Positions 57,827 through 64,000 of a stretch of DNA of 64,000 nt are shown here, in pieces. The translations under genes and the position numbers were made by a program. A model generated the notes under the pieces. It worked only from the letters and a program-made list of their open reading frames with translations. It had not been told where the DNA came from and did no database searches. This DNA comes from Pseudomonas duriflava (GTDB lineage: Bacteria > Pseudomonadota > Gammaproteobacteria > Pseudomonadales > Pseudomonadaceae): NCBI RefSeq assembly GCF_007830155.1, contig NZ_VLKY01000010.1, forward strand, positions 154,283 to 218,282, written 5' to 3'. Each line of letters opens with the position of its first letter. Position 1 is the stretch's first letter.

Positions 57827-59662
57827 ATGGTTTTTCGTCTGTTTGAACACATCATTGATCCTTTCAAGCCTGCTCCTGACGAAACTCCACCTAGTACTGT
57901 TCCCCGTTTCTACATCCACTACCTGAAACAGGCTTGGCCAGCATTTATTCTTTTACTGTTTGTTGGTTTGATAGGTGCCCTAATCGAGGTAGCGCTTTTT
58001 GGTTTTCTGGGGCGTATCGTGGATCTTGTTCAGGCCTCGACCAATAGCCAAACCTTTTTCCAGGCCCACGGGTGGGAGTTGTTCTGGATGGGCGTTGTAA
58101 CACTGGTATTGCGCCCTTTATTTATCAGTCTGCACGACTTATTGGTTCATCAAACCATTACACCAAGCCTGACGACCCTAATCCGCTGGCAAAATCATCG
58201 CTATGTTCTTAAACAAAGCTTGAGCTTCTTCCATAACGACTTTGCTGGCCGTATAGCCAATCGCATCATGCAAACCGGTACGTCGTTGCGCGACTCTGCC
58301 GTACAAGCTGTTGATGCCATCTGGCATGTTCTAATTTACTCTGGTAGCGCTCTGATTCTATTTGCCCAGGCGGATATCAGGCTCATGTTTCCCCTGCTGC
58401 TCTGGATCGTTGCTTATATCGCGACGCTTTCCTACTTTGTTCCTAAAACAAAGCAACGTTCGGTCATCTCCTCTGAAGCACGTTCCAAGCTGTCTGGCCG
58501 CATCGTCGATGGCTATACCAACATCATGACACTCAAGTTGTTCGCTCATACACGCCAGGAGGAAGAATACGCCTGCGATGCCATGGCCGAGCAAACCGAA
58601 AAAGCCCGAATGGCTTCGCGTCTAATTACAGCCATGGGCATTACCGTCAGTCTACTCAATGGACTTCTCATTGTCGGCACGACTGGCTTGGCACTTTGGC
58701 TCTGGCACAACGGACTTATTTCAGTAGGTGCCATTGCCTTGGCGACCGGACTCGTCATCCGGATCAACAATATGTCTGGCTGGATCATGTGGGTTGTAAA
58801 TGGAATCTTTGAAAATATCGGTATGGTTCAGGATGGCCTCGAGACAATCTCTCGCCCACGTACAGTAATCGACCCACCTAATGCAAAGCCCCTGTGCATC
58901 GAGCAAGGTAGCGTTTGCTTTGAAAATATTCATTTCCACTATGGCAGCGGCCGCAGCGTTATTGAAGGGCTTTCCCTAACTGTAAGACCGGGCGAAAAGA
59001 TTGGATTGGTAGGCCCGTCTGGCGCTGGCAAATCAACCTTGGTCAATATCCTACTTCGCCTTTACGACCTGGAGCAGGGGCGCATTCTGATTGATGGACA
59101 GGATATATCGCAAATCAGCCAAGAAAGCCTTCGCTGTCACATCGGCGTTGTAACCCAGGATACTTCCCTACTTCACCGATCTATTAGGGAAAACCTGGTT
59201 TATGGCCGACCAGGCGCAACGGAGGAAGAAATTCAAGCCGCAATCCATAAAGCACGAGCAGATGAATTCGTCCCACTGTTGACAGACGCACAAGGACGCT
59301 CTGGCCTAGAGGCACAGGTAGGCGAACGAGGCGTCAAACTATCCGGAGGGCAACGTCAACGTATCGCCATTGCTCGAACTCTTCTGAAAAACGCTCCTAT
59401 TCTACTGCTCGACGAGGCAACCTCGGCGCTGGACTCCGAGGTCGAGGCCGCGATTCAGGAAAGCCTCGAGACCCTTATGCAAGGAAAAACTGTTATTGCC
59501 ATCGCTCATCGCCTGTCCACTATTGCTAAAATGGACAGGCTCATCGTGATGGACAAAGGCAAGATTGTAGAAACCGGCACCCATGAAGAACTCATTGGCA
59601 AACATGGTCTTTATGCCCGTCTCTGGCAGCACCAAACGGGAGGTTTCGTTGGAGAAAGTTGA
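57827..59662 (+). CDS. ABC exporter, fused TMD-NBD (multidrug/lipid type)
   Basis: A 611-residue half-transporter: an N-terminal hydrophilic stretch of 35 residues, six helices to about residue 335, and an ATPase domain with Walker A GPSGAGKST (396-404), signature LSGGQRQRI and Walker B ILLLDEATSALD. Unrelated in context to the exporter at 3.4 kb. GGAAG precedes the ATG. Stands alone; substrate unknown. Confidence 0.9.
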   Translation: MVFRLFEHIIDPFKPAPDETPPSTVPRFYIHYLKQAWPAFILLLFVGLIGALIEVALFGFLGRIVDLVQASTNSQTFFQAHGWELFWMGVVTLVLRPLFISLHDLLVHQTITPSLTTLIRWQNHRYVLKQSLSFFHNDFAGRIANRIMQTGTSLRDSAVQAVDAIWHVLIYSGSALILFAQADIRLMFPLLLWIVAYIATLSYFVPKTKQRSVISSEARSKLSGRIVDGYTNIMTLKLFAHTRQEEEYACDAMAEQTEKARMASRLITAMGITVSLLNGLLIVGTTGLALWLWHNGLISVGAIALATGLVIRINNMSGWIMWVVNGIFENIGMVQDGLETISRPRTVIDPPNAKPLCIEQGSVCFENIHFHYGSGRSVIEGLSLTVRPGEKIGLVGPSGAGKSTLVNILLRLYDLEQGRILIDGQDISQISQESLRCHIGVVTQDTSLLHRSIRENLVYGRPGATEEEIQAAIHKARADEFVPLLTDAQGRSGLEAQVGERGVKLSGGQRQRIAIARTLLKNAPILLLDEATSALDSEVEAAIQESLETLMQGKTVIAIAHRLSTIAKMDRLIVMDKGKIVETGTHEELIGKHGLYARLWQHQTGGFVGES

Positions 59663-60280
59663 TCAGCCGGAGCTGGCTGCTTGGCAATATTGATCAAGCA
59701 GGGCCTTTTGTCCTGTAACATCCAATCCTGGGTAAAACCCTCGAACCACCTCAAACCCACCTAACCACCAACGCCGCTCTGTAACGCATTCGTAAGAAGG
59801 GCATTGGGTACTGCGAGCTGCACACTCCTGAAAATAAGTAAGCGTCTGGCTCTTATCTACCGTTCCTTGAAAGCTTCCCTTGCGATCCTTTAAGGAGAAA
59901 AAATCAATAAAAGCTGGCCCTTTATAATGGCGGACCTGTACCTCCAGAGCGGAAGGATAAAAGATCACCAGCATCGTATTAAATAAAAGCCACAGAATAG
60001 CTGCTGTGATAGGTATGGGAAGACGTGAACGATAACGACTTCCTGCCTTGATTAAGGCAGCGGTCACGGCAGTTGTTAGCGACAGGGCAAACAGCAGTGA
60101 CGGAAGCCCGTTTACAATATAACCCGATGTACCTGTCTCTAATCCATTGGGTAGCGTTACTGTTAAATAACCCCACTCCAGCGTTTCCCAACCCAAGCGA
60201 CTCCCTAACGCCGCTATCATGACCAAACACGCGGATAGGCCAATCAATATCCAAAAAGTAGGCCGTATGTTTGCTTGCAT
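59663..60280 (-). CDS. Hypothetical membrane protein
   Basis: A 205-residue protein that I do not recognise. It has four hydrophobic segments (about residues 9-27, 50-75, 85-110 with a short break) and a soluble C-terminal part with four or five cysteines (ECAARSTQCPSYEC and DQYCQAAS) that would suit disulfides in the periplasm. Its stop abuts the ABC-exporter stop head-on with no intergenic base. No partner gene. Confidence 0.7.
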   Translation of the reverse strand: MQANIRPTFWILIGLSACLVMIAALGSRLGWETLEWGYLTVTLPNGLETGTSGYIVNGLPSLLFALSLTTAVTAALIKAGSRYRSRLPIPITAAILWLLFNTMLVIFYPSALEVQVRHYKGPAFIDFFSLKDRKGSFQGTVDKSQTLTYFQECAARSTQCPSYECVTERRWWLGGFEVVRGFYPGLDVTGQKALLDQYCQAASSG

Positions 60281-60431
60281 AACAGTATTCCTTACAGGCT
60301 CGAAACCCTAAAGCACAATCAAGCCCGGAAGACTGCCCTTTGAGCGCAAACAACGCAATGTTTGATGAGAAGAACCTCTCTACTTCGTGCGCCTCTCATT
60401 ACATGAAAATGACAGCTTCATGGAGACTGTT

Positions 60432-60698
60432 ATGTTTGTTCAGCTTAATCTGGAGGAGACCATACAGCTTATAGAGCATGCCTTCCTGCCTTATTAGTGC
60501 ATCGTTACGCCAGACAAAAGCGATGCTAGCTTTTCTATATCAGTAGATGACGGTAAAGCTGAGTTACTGTCAATTTCTTATGCAGGACGAGCTCAATATA
60601 GTAATCCCATCCACATGGCAGCCCTAATTGAGCAATCGCTAAAAATCACGTGTGACGGCTATCCTATCGGACCATGGCCTATGCCTTTTCTGATTTGA
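60432..60698 (+). pseudogene. DUF1652-like gene with an internal stop
   Basis: From the ATG at 60432 the frame reads MFVQLNLEETIQLIEHAFLPY, then TAG (60495-60497), then CIVTPDKSDASFSISVDDG and on to TGA at 60696. The pattern IExxFLPxxC followed by a short beta-rich region is that of DUF1652, a small Pseudomonas family of about 80-90 residues; here the codon before the conserved cysteine is a stop. Probably inactive, as few residues would be made. The family call rests on a short match. Confidence 0.5.
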
Positions 60699-60936
60699 CT
60701 ATTCATCGATCAACGTACGGAACAGTTAGAGATATTTTCGACCTTTGTGAGAATTACTAGCGGTATCGACCTATAGGCTGCATTCCCTGTAAAACTATTT
60801 GAGCAGCTAAGGCAAACAACGCCGTCTCAACTGAGTAAATAGGTTACCCAGCTGCATGAGGGCATAAAAAACATTACGAAACTGTTAAACTCCGTAGCCA
60901 TCAGAGCCGCATGTCGCGGTAGTTCGAGCTGATCAC
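60699..60936. other. Intergenic, nothing recognised
   Basis: AT-rich stretch between the broken DUF1652 gene and queD with stops in all plus-strand frames; it should hold the queD promoter, which I could not pick out. Confidence 0.5.
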
Positions 60937-61293
60937 GTGGAAATTTTTAAAGAGTTTATATTCGAAGCAGCCCACTTTTTGCCAAACGTTCCGCCAGGTC
61001 ATAAGTGCGGTCGTCTCCATGGGCACTCCTTCAAGGTTGCACTTCATATTGCAGGTCCAGTTGACCCACATACTGGATGGGTACGAGATTTTGCTGATAT
61101 CAAGGCAATCTTCAAACCCTTATACGAACGGCTTGATCATCACTATCTGAACGAGATTCCTGGCCTAGAAAATCCTACAAGCGAGAACCTATCCATTTGG
61201 ATATGGAATGAGCTGAAGCCCTTATTACCTGAACTATCACGGGTTCGTGTTCATGAGACCTGCACTAGCGGATGCGAATACCGCGGTACGTGA
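60937..61293 (+). CDS. queD: 6-carboxy-5,6,7,8-tetrahydropterin synthase (QueD)
   Basis: Converts dihydroneopterin triphosphate to 6-carboxytetrahydropterin for queuosine. The 118-residue protein has zinc ligands His13, His28 and His30 and the catalytic Cys24 in [22 protein letters not shown], then the [20 protein letters not shown] block and [15 protein letters not shown]. It starts with GTG. Uses the product of FolE (2.9 kb). Confidence 0.94.
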   Translation: MEIFKEFIFEAAHFLPNVPPGHKCGRLHGHSFKVALHIAGPVDPHTGWVRDFADIKAIFKPLYERLDHHYLNEIPGLENPTSENLSIWIWNELKPLLPELSRVRVHETCTSGCEYRGT

Positions 61294-61373
61294 CCACATC
61301 CATATCCAACAAAGGGGTAGTTGTCAGCCTTATCGTTAAACAAGCGTGGCTACACAACTACCAATGAAACAAT

Positions 61374-62843
61374 ATGTTTGATCTTTTCAGCGGGCTTGAT
61401 GCCTGGGTAGGCATCAGCTTAATTCTCGCGCTGACATTTGTGCTCGCATTTGAATTTATCAATGGTTTTCACGATACGGCGAATGCAGTCGCTACGGTAA
61501 TCTATACCAAAGCTATGCGTCCTCAATTAGCCGTCGTGCTTTCTGGCATTTTCAACTTCCTAGGAGTTCTTTTTGGGGGAGTCGGTGTCGCTTATGCCAT
61601 TGTCCATTTGCTGCCTGTTGATTTGTTAATTAATGTCAACACAGGTCATGGGCTTGCCATGGTCTTCTCGTTACTAGCAGCTGCCATCGCCTGGAATCTA
61701 GGCACTTGGTACTTCGGTATTCCAGCCTCTAGCTCTCATACCTTAATCGGCTCCATTTTGGGAGTCGGGCTAGCCAACTCCTTGATTAACAATATACCGC
61801 TTGCTCAAGGTGTGAACTGGCAGAAGGCAGGTGATATTGCCATGTCACTGATTGCCTCACCTTTAGCTGGCTTTGTTATAGCAGGTGCTTTCTTGGTTAT
61901 TTTGAAGCGCTGGCGCCCGTTCTCAAAAATGCACAAGACACCCGAGCAGCGCCGAGAAGTTGACTCTAAAAAGCACCCACCTTTTTGGAATCGCCTGATG
62001 TTAGTCTTGTCTGCCATGGGCATGAGCTTTGTGCACGGCTCCAACGATGGTCAGAAAGGGATCGGCTTAATCATGCTGGTTCTTATTGGTATCGTTCCAG
62101 CCAAATTCGTTCTTGACCTCAACAGCACACCCTACCAGATCGAACGTACGCGTGATGCGGCCGTTCACCTCGGTCAATTTTACGAGCGTCAATCTGACAC
62201 CCTCAAAACTGTTCTCGATTACACCTCTGGAAATCGCGACTTACCCAAAGAATTTAGTTGCGATAGCAAATTTACCCTCCCTACCTTAAATGCGCTGCTT
62301 CGAACACTCGACGGTGTATCCGATTACCGTAGCATGAAGGAAGAGTCACGTATTCAAGTACGCCGTTATTTACTGTGCTTAGATGATACAGCCAAGCGCG
62401 TTAGCAAAATCCCTGCGCTGGATAGTAGGGATGTAGCAGACCTTAACCAGCTACGTAAAGACTTAACAGGTACTACAGAATACGCACCTTTTGAAGTAAT
62501 CATTGCCGTGGCGCTTGCGTTAGGCCTAGGCACCATGGTAGGATGGCGACGTGTCGTCTTGACTGTTGGTGAGAAAATTGGCCGCCAAGGCATGACATAC
62601 GCCCAAGGAATGAGTGCGCAGTTTACTGCTGTTCTCGCAATAGGCATGGCAAATATCTACAGTCTTCCCGTCTCTACGACGCATGTGCTTTCATCAGGCG
62701 TAGCAGGTACAATGGTCGCAAACAAGAGCGGCCTACAAGGCGGGACAGTACGTAATATTCTTTTAGCCTGGATATTAACGCTCCCAGCTGCCATGGCACT
62801 TTCTGCCGGCCTCTTCTGGCTGGCTACACGCGTACTCAGCTGA
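61374..62843 (+). CDS. pitA: Low-affinity inorganic phosphate transporter (Pit)
   Basis: A 489-residue H+/phosphate (metal-phosphate) symporter with about ten helices in two repeats carrying the Pit signatures FEFINGFHDTANAVATVIYTKAM and GMSFVHGSNDGQKGIGLIML, and TTHVLSSGVAGTMVA. The central hydrophilic loop (residues about 250-390) is long, as in PitA. It ends at a hairpin. Confidence 0.95.
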   Translation: MFDLFSGLDAWVGISLILALTFVLAFEFINGFHDTANAVATVIYTKAMRPQLAVVLSGIFNFLGVLFGGVGVAYAIVHLLPVDLLINVNTGHGLAMVFSLLAAAIAWNLGTWYFGIPASSSHTLIGSILGVGLANSLINNIPLAQGVNWQKAGDIAMSLIASPLAGFVIAGAFLVILKRWRPFSKMHKTPEQRREVDSKKHPPFWNRLMLVLSAMGMSFVHGSNDGQKGIGLIMLVLIGIVPAKFVLDLNSTPYQIERTRDAAVHLGQFYERQSDTLKTVLDYTSGNRDLPKEFSCDSKFTLPTLNALLRTLDGVSDYRSMKEESRIQVRRYLLCLDDTAKRVSKIPALDSRDVADLNQLRKDLTGTTEYAPFEVIIAVALALGLGTMVGWRRVVLTVGEKIGRQGMTYAQGMSAQFTAVLAIGMANIYSLPVSTTHVLSSGVAGTMVANKSGLQGGTVRNILLAWILTLPAAMALSAGLFWLATRVLS

Positions 62844-62849
62844 CAGACG

Positions 62850-62876
62850 AGGCAGGGTGCTTTCTGTGCCCTGCCT
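62850..62876 (+). terminator. pitA terminator
   Basis: AGGCAGGG / CCCTGCCT arms (62850-62857, 62869-62876) with an 11-base loop, seven bases after the pitA stop, followed by ATAAAA rather than a T-run. Confidence 0.6.
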
Positions 62877-62999
62877 ATAAAACGCTCAGCTACGTTCATC
62901 GCCTGCACATAAGTGGTCTAAAACGCCCAGTACTTTCTAAGGTCTATCGTTATAAGTCTGCAAAAGACGTCACGATAGCAACGCAGTACGGTGACACCT

Positions 63000-63218
63000 A
63001 TGAGCCCAGCAACCTACATCGCCCTGTTAATCATCGGATGGCTCGCCTTAGCAGCTACGATGCTATGGGCTATGCTCAGAATAAGTCGCTCTCCTCGCAC
63101 GTATCAAAGACATGCATCGCCGCATTCAACTAATTATAAATCTTTAATCCAGACCAAAAATAACTCCAAACATAAAATCAACCTGACGCGCCATAGAATT
63201 CGTACATCAAACGTCTAG
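63000..63218 (+). CDS. Small single-pass membrane protein, hypothetical
   Basis: 72 residues starting MSPATYIALLIIGWLALAAT: one transmembrane helix (about residues 6-28) followed by a basic cytoplasmic tail with RISRSPRTYQRH. Start at the ATG 63000; a GTG three codons earlier (62991) is possible. It ends just before a terminator, which favours a real transcript. Function unknown. Confidence 0.55.
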   Translation: MSPATYIALLIIGWLALAATMLWAMLRISRSPRTYQRHASPHSTNYKSLIQTKNNSKHKINLTRHRIRTSNV

Positions 63219-63243
63219 CTGTAAAGGTTAGCTAGCAAAAGTG

Positions 63244-63270
63244 AAAAAACCCGACAATGTCGGGTTTTTT
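63244..63270. terminator. Bidirectional terminator with 13-base arms
   Basis: AAAAAACCCGACA / TGTCGGGTTTTTT around a single A, with A-run and T-run giving Rho-independent terminators in both directions, between the small membrane-protein gene and a convergent gene. Confidence 0.9.
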
Positions 63271-63273
63271 GTT

Positions 63274-63528
63274 TTATAACGTTGAAACTAGCATAGGGGT
63301 GATTTCAGCCGGCCCCTTGTCAAAATCTCTTTCTATCATTGTCGCTAGCGTTTGGAGAGCCTCTTTAGAGGTTGGGCGCTCTAACAGCGGCACGTGAGAC
63401 GTCAATAATCCATTCAACCAAGCAGCCAACTGCTCGGCTACTGCTGACTGATCCTGTCCTTTCACTTGAAAAGCATACCCAGGTGAGTCTGTACACCACA
63501 CCAGGCCTGACCCTATTGCTGAAAACAT
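63274..63528 (-). CDS. Hypothetical protein, 84 residues
   Basis: Starts MFSAIGSGLVWCTDSPGYAF with GAGG nine bases upstream; five further codons are open upstream to 63543. No signal or membrane helix; the middle is helical and acidic-neutral (QSAVAEQLAAWLNGLLTSHV). I do not recognise a family. Support is a fitting ribosome site, a compact location between two terminators and a stop right at the hairpin. Confidence 0.55.
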   Translation of the reverse strand: MFSAIGSGLVWCTDSPGYAFQVKGQDQSAVAEQLAAWLNGLLTSHVPLLERPTSKEALQTLATMIERDFDKGPAEITPMLVSTL

Positions 63529-63662
63529 ATAGCTCAACCTCATTAAAGAATGTTAGCTCTAGGTTGAGTCTGAAAAGGTGCTTTGAGTTCTCTTGGAAAC
63601 CTTAGCAAATCTTTTTCATACGATAGGCCATCTTTGCCACGCTGTCTTGGGCCCTAAAAAGA

Positions 63663-63696
63663 CAAAACCCCCGGACCGCTAGGCCTGGGGGTTTTG
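63663..63696 (-). terminator. rRNA operon terminator
   Basis: On the minus strand CAAAACCCCC / GGGGGTTTTG arms (63687-63696, 63663-63672) are followed by TCTTTTT. It lies nine bases past the 5S 3' end. Confidence 0.85.
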
Positions 63697-63704
63697 GGTA
63701 TAGG

Positions 63705-63823
63705 TGCTTGACGATGACCTACTCTCACATGGGGAGGCCCCACACTACCATCGGCGATGCTTTGTTTCACTTCTGAGTTCGGAATGGGATCAGGTGGTTC
63801 CAGAGCTCTATAGTCGTCAAGCA
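63705..63823 (-). rRNA. rrf: 5S ribosomal RNA
   Basis: The minus strand reads TGCTTGACGA...GGAACCACCTGATCCCAT...CCGAACTCAGAAGTGAAAC...GATGGTAGTGTGGGG...TCGTCAAGCA, the standard Pseudomonas 5S sequence with complementary ends. About 119 bases; ends are accurate to a few bases. Confidence 0.96.
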
Positions 63824-63950
63824 ATTCGGGTGAGGAATCGCTATTACCCGCTTCCTCGAATGGGTATGTGATCAGGTAATTGCGGGTTCGCAAGCTTTCG
63901 GCTTTAGGCGTCTTCCCGTAGGCAATCTTTACAGATTGTTTGGGTGTTAT

Positions 63951-64000
63951 ATGGTCAAGCCTCACGGGCAATTAGTATCGGTTAGCTCAACGCCTCACAG
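63951..64000 (-). rRNA. rrl: 23S ribosomal RNA, 3' end (partial)
   Basis: The minus strand from the window edge reads GAGGCGTTGAGCTAACCGAT then ACTAATTGCCCGTGAGGCTTGACCAT, the 3' end of Pseudomonas 23S rRNA. Only the last 50 or so bases are in the window; the rest lies to the right. The 130-base spacer to 5S contains no tRNA. Confidence 0.92.

Noticed and set aside
63824..63950. tRNA in the 23S-5S spacer
   Set aside because: No cloverleaf or TTC-loop sequence was found; it is a plain spacer.
63654..63971. A 105-codon minus-strand frame at the right edge
   Set aside because: It lies across the 5S rRNA, its terminator and the 23S-5S spacer.
1..64000. CRISPR arrays, insertion sequences, phage genes
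   Set aside because: No regularly spaced repeats, transposase or integrase motifs were seen on either strand.

Overview
The window looks like a chromosomal segment of a Pseudomonas sensu lato with a moderate GC content (mid-50s per cent by eye, lower than P. aeruginosa). Three things point there: the glucose/Entner-Doudoroff gene cluster in the rluB-eda-pgl-zwf-hexR-oprB-gtsDCBA-gtrS-gltR-glk-edd-gap-scpB order known from P. aeruginosa; the 5S/23S sequences at the right edge; and Pseudomonas-typical small families (DUF1289, DUF1272, a decayed DUF1652). The species cannot be named from this. I saw no prophage, insertion sequence, tRNA or CRISPR array.

Layout. 1-3.4 kb: uppP, a pnuC/nicotinamide-riboside-kinase pair, an Smr-domain gene and folE. 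3.4-8.8 kb: a tightly packed four-gene minus-strand operon (glycosyltransferase, UDP-galactopyranose mutase, GH1-like hydrolase, ABC exporter), divergent from galE. It is the best candidate here for an uncharacterised system, a small galactofuranose-conjugate pathway. 10.3-13.6 kb: a GST, a MarR regulator, a LysE-type exporter and a BenE-type transporter. 13.6-34 kb: the glucose regulon. OprB and GtsABCD import sugar; Glk, Zwf, Pgl, Edd and Eda convert glucose to pyruvate and glyceraldehyde-3-P; Gap takes over; HexR and GtrS/GltR regulate. A mannose-isomerase-like gene plus a fructokinase sits between gtsD and oprB and probably routes mannose to fructose-6-P. ScpB closes this block, but scpA is not beside it.

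34-36.6 kb: a GlxA/AraC regulator, a DUF1272 gene and a frameshifted MFS gene. 36.7-42.9 kb: purine salvage/degradation (xdhABC, guaD) behind a RutR-like palindrome. 42.9-48.6 kb: formate dehydrogenase operon fdnGHI-fdhE; fdnG is one gene read through an in-frame UGA as selenocysteine, with a bacterial SECIS hairpin. 48.7-53.2 kb: eamA, then the ureide branch (uraH, divergent from puuE-uraD-alc-allA) taking hydroxyisourate to glyoxylate. The enzyme oxidising urate to hydroxyisourate is not in the window.

53.5-64 kb: two DMT exporters, azoR with a divergent LysR regulator, a periplasmic cyclophilin, a second ABC exporter, a lone membrane protein, a broken DUF1652 gene, queD, pitA, two small hypothetical genes, and the 3' end of an rRNA operon (23S end and 5S) on the minus strand.

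Functions are family assignments read from motifs and context. Operators and terminators were found by eye from inverted repeats; none has been tested.
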